In this document: piece after piece, positions 9,370 through 16,427 of the stretch
Position numbering within the stretch: the first letter of the stretch is position 1
Layout of the letters: the number at the start of each line of letters is the position of its first letter
Assembly: GCA_916988195.3 (NCBI GenBank)
Contig: CAKASQ030000028.1
Location: forward strand, 124,001 to 188,000
DNA length: 64,000 bases
Source of the DNA: Oscillospiraceae bacterium
GTDB lineage: Bacteria; Bacillota; Clostridia; Oscillospirales; Oscillospiraceae
Reading direction: 5' to 3'
The notes under the pieces: model-generated
Databases searched by the model: none
What the model was told of the DNA's origin: nothing
The model's input: the letters and a program-made list of their open reading frames with translations, nothing else
Translations under genes and position numbers: made by a program

Positions 9370-9753
9370 CCGCCTGCAGGCGGAAACTTTTCGGCAGAAT
9401 TGCCGGGATGTAAGTGTGCAAAAGAGAATCTGGCAACACTGTTAGACCCAATCTGCATGGTAGATGGACAAAAGACCGGGTTTGACAACATTGCCGAACC
9501 CGGTCACGATAGGCGATTCAGAAAAGTGGACTTCCGGCAATGCAGCCGAAAGTCCACTTTTAGCGTGAAAGCAGAATGGAGCGAGAAACCTTTGACAACG
9601 TTGTCAACCATTCCTCGTCAATCTCAATACCACTTCTGACAATCTTGTCAAAAGTGGTCTATAGGAAAAACGAGTCTGTCGAATTCACCGGACTCGATAT
9701 CATTTTTTTGACAGGGCTGTCAGAAAGTAGGGTTTGGCAATACTGCCAAACCT
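9370..9753. repeat. Array of about eight short imperfect palindromes (hairpins)
   Basis: Hairpins occur at about 30-60 base intervals: 9370-9383 (CCGCCTGCAGGCGG), 9392-9405, 9476-9503, 9522-9561 (17-bp stem), 9582-9617 (core TTGACAACGTTGTCAA), 9629-9658, 9671-9696, 9709-9722 (TGACAGGGCTGTCA) and 9731-9752 (9-bp stem, four-base loop). Many share a core like TTGRCAA...TTGYCAA while the outer stems differ in sequence. No gene is seen in this stretch. CCTTGACAAGG near 9938 may be a further copy. Function is unknown. Confidence 0.7.
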
Positions 9754-9958
9754 TATCGGCACCCCACCTTTTCCCTCGCCACACGGATCAAGGACACCAC
9801 CCAGGACAGTGCCGCAAGCCCTGCCAGCGCAAAGAAAATGCTGTTCGCTAATTTTTTCGCACGGATTTTCTGCGATGAGGGTGTCTGTCAGTAATACCAT
9901 TAAGTTAAGAAAAAAATTTCGATTAAGCGGAAAAAGTCCTTGACAAGGTGCGAAAAAT
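9754..9958. other. Gene-free stretch between the palindrome array and the IS element
   Basis: About 200 bases with short open frames only, no ribosome binding site and no recognisable protein. It carries one small palindrome (CCTTGACAAGG near 9938). I see nothing else in it. Confidence 0.5.
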
Positions 9959-10004
9959 GTGCAGCCAAGTCCTGAAAATGAATTGATTTTCAGGGAGGCT
10001 GCAC
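9959..10004 (+). promoter_or_regulatory. Long hairpin immediately before the transposase start
   Basis: Two nested stems, GTGCAGCC/GGCTGCAC (9959-9966 with 9997-10004) and CCTGAAAA/TTTTCAGG (9971-9978 with 9987-9994), abut the ATG at 10005. In read-through transcripts this would hide the translation start, a known way insertion sequences limit transposase made from outside promoters. The outer arm may also belong to the IS end. Confidence 0.6.
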
Positions 10005-10976
10005 ATGAAAAAAACGGTAATGATACTGCGGGAGAGGCTTTTTTCCATCATTCGGAGGCTCGGTGAGGAGCCGGAGCGGTACGCGCGGAAGCCAGGTCGG
10101 GATTTTACCAGAAAACGGGCACTGACGCCCGCTGTGCTGATCCATCTCATTCTCGCCATGGGCGAAAAGAGCGTCTGGAAGGGGCTGCTCGGGTATTTCC
10201 GCAGGCGGATCGACACGCCGTCGGCGTCGGCCTTTGTCCAGCAGCGGCAGAAGCTGCTTCCATCCGCGCTCGAAGATCTGTTTCACCGCTTCTCGGATCG
10301 TCTGCGCCCGCAAAAGAAGTTCCGGGGCTACCGACTGCTGGCCGTGGACGGTTCGTCGCTGAAATCCGGCGCGTACCCTGCGGATAAGGACGCCTATCGG
10401 CCTGGAACGGAGCGTCAGCACAGCTGGAATTTGTTCCATATCAACGCACTTTTTGACCTTGAAAACGGCATTTATACCGATGTGATCGTACAAAAAGGGC
10501 ATACAAAGCACGAATCCAGGGCGCTGCGTGAGATGGCGGTGCGCTCCGTGATCACCGACCCCGTGATCGTGCTGGCGGATCGCAATTATGAGGCGTACAA
10601 CAACTTTGCCTGTCTGGAAAAGAAGGGCTGGAAGTATCTGATCCGCATCAAAGATCATGAGCGAAAAAACGCTTACAGCGTGAAGCTGCCCGCCGCGCCG
10701 GAATTCGACCTGCCTGTCCGCATGACGCTGGGACGGCTGACGCCGCAGCAGCTCAAGCAGCACGGCGTCCCGGTTCCGGAGCACTATTACCGCCTTCCAA
10801 ACAGCATTCCGTTTGATTTTCCGGACACAGAAAGTGCGGCTTTTTATGAATTTTCGGCAAGAATCGTACGCTTGACGTTGAAAGACGGCAGGACGCAGCT
10901 GCTGATCACCAACCTGGACACTGAGCAGTTTCCACTTTCGGCGCTGCGGGAGCTATACGCCCGGCGTTGGGGCATA
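10005..10976 (+). pseudogene. IS4-family transposase, C-terminus lost
   Basis: DDE transposase of the IS4 type. The N-terminal region is followed by the first catalytic Asp (LLAVDGSSLKSG, residue 115) and the second (VIVLADRNYEAYNN, residue 192). The conserved LYARRWGI that begins the third catalytic block is reached, and the sequence then switches abruptly. Everything after about 10976 is the antisense of a tyrosine recombinase gene, although the frame stays open to 11273 by chance. The catalytic Glu of the Y-R-E-K block is therefore missing and the enzyme should be dead. No right-hand IS end is seen. Confidence 0.85.
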
Positions 10977-11788
10977 ATCCTTGCTGGGGAAGAAATAATC
11001 CTTGGGACGGTACTGCCGCCAGTATTGTTCCAGCTCTCGAAGGCATTGCTCCGAGAGAACGGCACGCCGGTCTTTTCCACCTTTGCCTTCTGTAACGGAG
11101 ATTTGCATGGTGTCGCGGTGAATATCGCCCACACGAAGCCGAACCGCTTTGGAGACGCGCAGACCGGAAGAGTACATAACAATCGCTATCATACGGTAAG
11201 CTGGAGATTTGAAGCTGGAGAACAGCGCGTCAAGCTCTTGCCGGGACAGCACGACCGGCAGCTTATTTTTTGACCGCAGATGCGGAAACAGCTTGTCGTC
11301 CCATTCCTTCTGCAATCCAAAGATAAACAGATATTTTATAGCGGTAATGAAGCTGTTGCAGGTTCTTGCAGCAGCATTTTTTTCGTTTCGCATTCGGTAG
11401 ATATACTGTTTCGCATCCAGCATTGTCAGCTTTTGTGGGTTGCCCATGTTCATATCGGACAAAAATCTACGCAGTTTTCCCTCGTAGACAGTTCTGGTAC
11501 TCTCTGCCAAGCCGCGTGAACGAAGCTCATAGCTGACAGCATAAATGGCGCTTCAGCAGTTTCGGCTGGTGGAAATGGAGAAAACTTTATTCTCCCCGGT
11601 TCTTCGCGGTTGTAGGCGTAACGAAGTCCCATATTACTCAGCTTTTTCGCAACTTCCTCTTTTGACCAACCGTAGATACTTTCATATTTGGTCTTTCCCT
11701 GTGCGGCGCGGCCGATGCTGTATCGTGCTTCCCAGTGCCCATCCTTCCGCAGATAAATACCGCGCTCTTTTTTCTTTCGTTCTTCCAT
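10973..11788 (-). pseudogene. Tyrosine recombinase, frameshifted and 3'-truncated
   Basis: Integrase/XerC-like recombinase, minus strand, starting at 11788 behind AAGGAGG. The first frame encodes an integrase N-terminal arm (GIYLRKDGHWEARYSIGR, GKTKYESIYGWSKEEVAKKL). At about 11530-11550 the coding sequence shifts frame. The second frame (from about 11546) has the SAM-like core-binding domain (ESTRTVYEGKLRRFLSDM) and catalytic Arg (SSGLRVSKAVRLRVGDI). It stops making sense at YFFPS, at the IS4 junction, so the His-x-x-Arg and Tyr are gone. The gene is doubly inactivated. It resembles recombinases that travel with IS91-like elements; that link is inference. Confidence 0.8.
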
Positions 11789-11921
11789 AGTGCCTCCTTT
11801 TAATATGGATTTCGGGATTTCCCGTCTGAAATAAGCATATCCGACCGCAGCTGACGCGGCAAACGGGAATATGCAGATCCACTAAAATTAAGTCATGTCA
11901 CAAAATGTGGGAGGAATGCAG

Positions 11922-12581
11922 ATGGGACAGATTTATGGATATGTGCGCGTATCATCCAGAGATCAGAACGAGGCGCGGCAGATGGCAGCAATGCGTGAAG
12001 CCGGCGTCTCGGACGCAGACATCTATCTGGACAAACGCTCCGGTGCGGATTTTGAACGGCAGGGATACCGCAGGCTGCTCCGAAAAATAAGAGCCGGTGA
12101 TACGCTTGTTGTCAAGAGCATCGACCGGCTGGGACGGAACTATGATGAAATACTGGAGCAGTGGCGGTTCATTACGAGAGAAAAATGCGCGTTCATTCTT
12201 GTGCTGGATATGCCGCTGCTGGACATCCGGCAAAGCCGCGATCTGACGGGGACGCTGATTGCGGACATTGTATTGCAGCTTCTGAGCTACGTCGCGCAGA
12301 CGGAACGTGAATTTATCCGTCAGCGGCAGGCAGAAGGAATTGCGGCGGCGAAAGCGCGGGGCGTGCATTTCGGACGGCTGGCGATGCCTGTACCGGAAAA
12401 CTTTCCGGAGGTCTTTATGGAATGGAGCAAAAAAGAGCTTAGCTCCCGTACAGCTGGAAAAAAGCTCGGCGTTTCGCAGACGACATTCCTCAAATGGGTC
12501 AAGCTGTGGGGGCAAGCGAATGGTATAGAAACCATATGTTGCGAAACGCCCGATAAAAAAGTGCAGGAAAATTGTAAATAA
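11922..12581 (+). CDS. Serine recombinase (resolvase/invertase family)
   Basis: Protein of 219 residues that cuts and rejoins DNA through a serine. The catalytic motif YGYVRVSSRDQN (Ser 11) opens the protein. The arginine cluster SIDRLGRNYDEI, the long E-helix (QTEREFIRQRQAEGIAAAKA) and a C-terminal helix-turn-helix (TAGKKLGVSQTTFLKW) follow, so the protein is complete. The start at 11922 lies seven bases after GGAGG; an upstream in-frame ATG at 11895 has no such site. It is divergent from the broken tyrosine recombinase. It could be a Tn3-type resolvase or a DNA invertase; no crossover site was identified. Confidence 0.88.
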   Translation: MGQIYGYVRVSSRDQNEARQMAAMREAGVSDADIYLDKRSGADFERQGYRRLLRKIRAGDTLVVKSIDRLGRNYDEILEQWRFITREKCAFILVLDMPLLDIRQSRDLTGTLIADIVLQLLSYVAQTEREFIRQRQAEGIAAAKARGVHFGRLAMPVPENFPEVFMEWSKKELSSRTAGKKLGVSQTTFLKWVKLWGQANGIETICCETPDKKVQENCK

Positions 12582-12582
12582 T

Positions 12583-12670
12583 AGTAGACTTTTCACTTGC
12601 GTTATGATGTAAAAATAGCGGAATTGGCAATTTCATTGTGAAAAATGCCTAAAAAGTAAAGTCTACTACT
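12583..12670. repeat. Inverted repeat TAGTAGACTTT flanking an 88-base segment
   Basis: TAGTAGACTTT near 12583 and its exact complement AAAGTCTACTA near 12658 bracket an AT-rich segment right after the serine recombinase. It may be a transcription terminator, a recombinase binding site or the edge of an inserted RNA element. The two arms are 11 bases long and perfect. Confidence 0.55.
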
Positions 12671-13262
12671 GTGTGCGATGAGCAGAATCCAACGAAAATG
12701 CACACCGCAGAAGACTCTCGTAAACCACCGCGCAGCGGTTTAGTGCAGTGGAACACTTTACGAAAAAAATCCTCGCCGTACACACGGTTAGGATACCACA
12801 AAAGAGAAAACCAATTCTGCGGTCATACAATTTCATACTGCGTGATTTTTGCTTGCCGAGGATGTGTAATCACAGGTCGCAGCCATGATTGGACTGAGCC
12901 TGTGATGAAAGAGGAAGGCTGTGTACATTGGGAGTGTACGCGGCTACTCGCCCGGAGCCGTAAGGATAAGCAAGATTCCAAAGTGGCACGCGGCAGAACG
13001 TAAGACAGCGTTTTGTTTGCAAGTCATGTGATCGAAAGATCGCCATTGTGGGGCTTGCCCCATGAGAAGGTAGGAGTCAGAGCGCGGATGTAAATTACAT
13101 CCATAGTCCAAGTCGGAAGAATCGCTATTCTCACTGCATGGGATTCTGTCTGGTTATGACCCCTGAAATGCAGAAGGCAGGCAAAAAACGTATGGTAGGC
13201 AGCACGATGATCTGCTTATTGTACTTGACACGGGCGTCAACTGTTCCCTCTTTTACGGAACA
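12671..13262 (+). ncRNA. Probable structured non-coding RNA (possible HEARO/omega-RNA-like element)
   Basis: About 590 bases without a credible gene but dense in helices. These include AAACC...GGTTT and CGTAAA...TTTACG near 12719-12761, TCACAGG/CCTGTGA at 12869-12905, a GATC-GAAA-GATC tetraloop near 13030, GGGGCTTGCCCC near 13050, CTGCAT/ATGCAG at 13133-13173, and long-range complementarity CAGAATCC/GGATTCTG (12683-12690 with 13141-13148). A final TGTTCC/GGAACA hairpin (13242-13262) precedes a T-rich run. The segment GTGCAGTGGAACACTTTACG recalls HEARO/IscB omega RNAs, but that is from memory and no IscB gene is adjacent. A group II intron was considered; no domain V was found. Confidence 0.45.
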
Positions 13263-13349
13263 AGTGGCGCTATTTTTATTTGTGTCTCATCCAGATTATC
13301 CCATGATGGGGGGGTAGTCTGTGAAAAAGTACGATAGGAGGAAAAACGT
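13263..13349. other. Leader of the five-gene module
   Basis: Short gene-free leader ending in a strong AGGAGG at about 13336-13341 before the ATG at 13350. No convincing sigma-A promoter with correct spacing was found here. Confidence 0.4.
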
Positions 13350-13757
13350 ATGCACGGCGTATAACAGCAGCTTCAAATCCAGCAGCCCAACTGGCAGAGA
13401 AACCTGGACCCGCAGCTTTTGTCCCGCGTCAAGCAGATCATCGCACGAAGAAACACGGAGTTTATTTTAGACCACCAGAATGATAGCCTTGAGCAGCTCA
13501 GTGCCTACCTGCAAGCCTGCATGGAGGACATCGGGCATCCCCCTGCGAGGGTAGAGGTTATCGGCGGGGCATTCCTCGAATACCGTTTCGAGTCGCGGAC
13601 GAAGTCTCTGCGCAGCTTTTTCAGCGGCACGATCGCTTACACCGTTAAGAATCCACCGGAGTTCAAAAACAGAAAAATCGTGCGCGACCTCTGCGCGGCG
13701 TTGGCACCGCAAGAGCAGGAGGCAGACGCGCTCTGCGCCGAGGAGGTGCAGGAATGA
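13350..13757 (+). CDS. Small homing-endonuclease-repeat-like protein, in-frame stop at codon 5
   Basis: The ATG at 13350 sits behind AGGAGG, but codon 5 is TAA. The same frame then runs open to 13757 and encodes about 130 residues; a TTG at 13419 could serve as a weak restart. It is paralogous to the next gene: both have R-x-N-x-E-FIL-x-HQ, a LS-x-YL-x-x-C helix and GH-x-P followed by an E-V-x-GG segment. That pattern resembles the HNH-associated repeat found next to homing nucleases, here degenerate. One base change (CAA to TAA) would explain the stop. Function is unknown; DNA binding is inferred. Confidence 0.6.
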
Positions 13758-14215
13758 AAGGCACGGCATTTCGAGATCGCGACAACCAGGCGCTGCACGA
13801 AAAGAAGATGAACGAAAGCGTGCGCATGGCGGTCTCCCGGCAGAACATAGAGTTTATTCTCGCGCACCAGCACGATTCGGCGGAAGAGCTGTCAAGCTAT
13901 TTGCACAAATGCAAAGAAGGCCTCGGACACGTTCCGGTGCAGGCGGAGGTGCTCGGCGGCGAGCTGCTGACGCTCCGGTTCGGTTCGTGGGTCAAGGCGC
14001 TGGAAGAAAGCGGTCTTCAAGACCCTACCGGCCATGCCGCGAAAAATTTCCCGATTGAACGCACAGCGCTCTTTCAGGCGGAATATAAACGTCAGTCTGC
14101 GCTGCATGTGCAGCAGAAAAAGGCGCGCAAAAATCAGGCGGCAGCTGACCGCCGTGAACGCAAATCCCAAAAGAAGCGCGAGAAAAACGCGGCCGCCGCA
14201 GGAGACGCCAAATGA
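13754..14215 (+). CDS. Homing-endonuclease-repeat (HNH_repeat-like) small protein
   Basis: Protein of 153 residues. Residues about 45-90 match the homing-endonuclease-associated repeat: a YLHKCKEGLGHVP stretch, then LRFGSWVKALEESGL. In nucleases this repeat is a small helical DNA-binding unit. Here there is no HNH or other nuclease motif. The C-terminal 45 residues are Lys/Arg/Ala-rich and predicted helical. The start overlaps the previous stop (ATGA) and the stop overlaps the next start, so translation is coupled. It may bind DNA or RNA; the target is unknown. Confidence 0.7.
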   Translation: MKGTAFRDRDNQALHEKKMNESVRMAVSRQNIEFILAHQHDSAEELSSYLHKCKEGLGHVPVQAEVLGGELLTLRFGSWVKALEESGLQDPTGHAAKNFPIERTALFQAEYKRQSALHVQQKKARKNQAAADRRERKSQKKREKNAAAAGDAK

Positions 14216-14517
14216 GCGGCGGCAAGCGAAATAATTTTAACGGCCAGCACTGGGTCGAAAATATAATTAAAGAGCGCACCCGAGAAGCGCTGGAGCGTTT
14301 CCCGGCTCGTGAACGCTATCTTTACTATAATCAGGAATACAAGCGGCAGGAAGAGTTATATAAGCAGGAACGCGCCGAAAGAGATCGTATCCGAAAAGAG
14401 CGCAACGAGCAGCGGAACCAACGTCGAGCCGAAGCAAGAGATAAAAACGCCGCCAAAGCGTCGGCAAAAAATGAATCCGAAACTCTCCTTTCAGAATCTG
14501 AACGAAGGGAGTTGTAA
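14212..14517 (+). CDS. Small basic coiled-coil protein
   Basis: Protein of 101 residues. Beyond the first 30 residues it is an almost continuous charged helix of Arg, Glu, Lys and Gln (ELYKQERAERDRIRKERNEQ), typical of a nucleic-acid-binding or assembly coiled coil. There is no recognisable domain, signal peptide or membrane segment. It overlaps its upstream neighbour by four bases and ends three bases before the next start, so it belongs to the same operon. I do not recognise the family. Confidence 0.6.
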   Translation: MSGGKRNNFNGQHWVENIIKERTREALERFPARERYLYYNQEYKRQEELYKQERAERDRIRKERNEQRNQRRAEARDKNAAKASAKNESETLLSESERREL

Positions 14518-14520
14518 AGG

Positions 14521-15960
14521 ATGGCAAAGAATAAAGGCAAAAAGCAGTTTCAGGGCAAAGGGCAGCGCTTCCGGGGCGATATGTGGCTTGACCAGAAGGT
14601 CAGCGCAAGGACGCTTCACGCGCTGCAATCTAGCGGCGTTAAATTCCCGGAAGGGATCAACCCGCGAAAGACGAAAGAGTTCAAAAATGTGTTCTATGCG
14701 ACGGTAGATGGGCGTGCTGGGCAATCCGAGCCGCTTCTCTGCCGCGACGCAGCGAAGGAAGCAGCGGAGGTAGACGCAATCATCAAGAAGCTTCCGGCGG
14801 CCAAGAAGGTCAAGCTGGAAAATGAAGCAGCGATCCGTGACGCGAAGAACATCTATGACGCGCTGCCCGAGGACAGCAAGGCGCTGGTTACGCCGTCCAA
14901 CGTGACGAAGCTCGAGGACTGCATCGCGGCGCTGGAACAGGTCAAAAGAGAAAACGAAGAACTTCTCAAGGCAACGGCGGAAGCAAGGACGCTCATGGAG
15001 CAGCTGCCGGAGGACACAAGTTATGTAGATGCTGACCACGCCCAGATCGTCAACGATGCAAGAACAGCCTACGATAAGCTGGACAAAGCCGGCAAGAACA
15101 GCCTGAAAACAGAATACAAGCGGCTGACTGCCTGCGAAAAGACGCTCAAGAAGAACGAAAAAGCGGTACAGAAGGTGCAGACGCTGCTGGCGAAGCTCCC
15201 GGCTGCGGAGGACGTGATGACGAAGCTCAGCCTCACCGATAAAAAGAACGTGACGGCTGCGGAGAAGGCGTACAATCCTCTGACCGAAGACCAGCGGACG
15301 TTCCTCACGGAAGACGAGCACGCGAAGATGCAGGCAAACAGCGAACGTATGCAGACGCTCATTGAGGGCGAAACGCTCATCAAGGCGGCGGAAAAGGCCA
15401 TCAAGTCGCTGCCTGCGGACACGAAGATCAAGGCCACGGACAGCAAGAAGCTGGAAACCGCGCAGGAAGCCTATGACAAGGTGAAAAATTCGGAGGACGG
15501 TTTGACCATTGACCCGAAGCTTGCCGAGAAATTTGAAGCGTCCAGAACCGCGTACTATGCCTACCAGCAGCAGGCGGAGGATTTCCGCAGCGAATATTTG
15601 AACGCGCTCCCGGAAAATGCGAACGCTGTGACTGCCGAATATGAAACTGCTATTCCGGCTGCGCGGACGGCATATAAGGCTTTGAGCAAAAACGTACAGA
15701 GCTTTATCGAAAAAGCCGAGGTTTCGCATCTGAGAGTCTGTGAAAAGACGCTCAAAAAAAGCAAGTCCGCCGCGGGAAAGGTCGATAAGCTGATTGCAAA
15801 GCTCCCCGCGGATGTCAGCGCCGAGTTCACGGCGAAGGACGAGAAAGCGATCAACGCGGCCTGGAAGGCATACAGCAAGCTGACGAGTGAACAGAAGACC
15901 TTCCTGGAAGACGAGCAGCATCTGCTCGATTGCTATAACAAGGCATACCCGGAAGGATAA
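14521..15960 (+). CDS. Cytoplasmic helical-repeat protein (479 residues)
   Basis: After a basic N-terminus (KNKGKKQFQGKGQRFRGDMW) the protein consists of about five repeats of roughly 75-85 residues. Each is built like I-x-x-LP...A-R-x-AY-x-x-L...K-x-x-L...L-x-x-CE-x-x-L, as in ARTAYDKLDKAGKNSLKTEY and AWKAYSKLTSEQKTFLEDEQ. Similar three-helix repeats occur in secreted Firmicutes surface proteins. This one has no signal peptide, anchor or membrane segment and is encoded with DNA-binding-like proteins. It is probably a scaffold; function is unknown. A purine-rich GGGAGTTGTAAAGG precedes the start. Confidence 0.65.
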   Translation: MAKNKGKKQFQGKGQRFRGDMWLDQKVSARTLHALQSSGVKFPEGINPRKTKEFKNVFYATVDGRAGQSEPLLCRDAAKEAAEVDAIIKKLPAAKKVKLENEAAIRDAKNIYDALPEDSKALVTPSNVTKLEDCIAALEQVKRENEELLKATAEARTLMEQLPEDTSYVDADHAQIVNDARTAYDKLDKAGKNSLKTEYKRLTACEKTLKKNEKAVQKVQTLLAKLPAAEDVMTKLSLTDKKNVTAAEKAYNPLTEDQRTFLTEDEHAKMQANSERMQTLIEGETLIKAAEKAIKSLPADTKIKATDSKKLETAQEAYDKVKNSEDGLTIDPKLAEKFEASRTAYYAYQQQAEDFRSEYLNALPENANAVTAEYETAIPAARTAYKALSKNVQSFIEKAEVSHLRVCEKTLKKSKSAAGKVDKLIAKLPADVSAEFTAKDEKAINAAWKAYSKLTSEQKTFLEDEQHLLDCYNKAYPEG

Positions 15961-15984
15961 TAGAAAACGGAAGAAATTGGAGCA

Positions 15985-16329
15985 ATGGAACGGACGTATT
16001 CTGACGAGCGCATGGAGAATGAAACGGTCTATCTGATTTTCGGGCAAAACGTCAAAACGTACCGGAAAAAGCGCGGACGCACGCAGGAAGAGCTTGCGGC
16101 AACGCTGGACTGCGATCAGAAATATGTCTCCAGACTGGAAAACGGATACGCAAGACCCACGCTGGATATCTGCCTGAGAATCGCGAATTTTCTTCAGGTC
16201 TCCATAGACGATCTGCTGGAGGGCGCGTATGTGTTCCGGCGCTCGTCCGATGGCGCAAAGCGTCAGTGCCGCCGCCAGATGCTGGCGGAGATCGGCGAAG
16301 TCATTTCCAAGTACATGGGAGAAGAATAG
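15985..16329 (+). CDS. XRE-family transcriptional regulator
   Basis: Protein of 114 residues. An XRE/Cro helix-turn-helix spans about residues 20-75 (FGQNVKTYRKKRGRTQEELA, then DCDQKYVSRLENGYARPTLD). A short basic tail follows. It lies 24 bases after the helical-repeat gene and closes the five-gene block, so it is the obvious candidate to regulate the block, perhaps itself included. The start at 15985 has a poorly spaced GGAG; an internal ATG at 16012 is possible. Confidence 0.8.
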   Translation: MERTYSDERMENETVYLIFGQNVKTYRKKRGRTQEELAATLDCDQKYVSRLENGYARPTLDICLRIANFLQVSIDDLLEGAYVFRRSSDGAKRQCRRQMLAEIGEVISKYMGEE

Positions 16330-16383
16330 CGCGTTTCGCGTCCGGACATCTGCGCGCAAGAGATCCCGTCCGTAAGAATAGAA

Positions 16384-16414
16384 AACCGCCTGTGCGCGTA
16401 TCGCACAGGCGGTT
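16384..16414 (-). terminator. Terminator of the MATE operon
   Basis: Perfect 13-bp stem AACCGCCTGTGCG / CGCACAGGCGGTT with a five-base loop, 14 bases past the MATE stop. On the minus strand it is followed by TTCTATTC. Confidence 0.8.
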
Positions 16415-16427
16415 CTGCTGTCTCTAT

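Noticed and set aside
9370-9753. CRISPR array
   Set aside because: Repeats are palindromes of differing sequence without constant repeats or unique spacers, and no cas gene is nearby.
9576-9943. Short frames of 60-90 codons around the palindrome array
   Set aside because: No ribosome binding sites and they run through hairpins; composition is random.
10977-11273. C-terminal extension of the IS4 transposase frame
   Set aside because: It is the exact antisense of a tyrosine recombinase; no transposase residues are present.
12671-13003. 110-codon open frame in the RNA-like stretch
   Set aside because: No ribosome binding site, Cys/Arg/Ser-rich random composition, and it overlaps several predicted helices.
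12671-13262. Group II intron
   Set aside because: It begins GTGTGCG, but no domain V hairpin or reverse transcriptase was found, so this was not called; a covariance search would decide.
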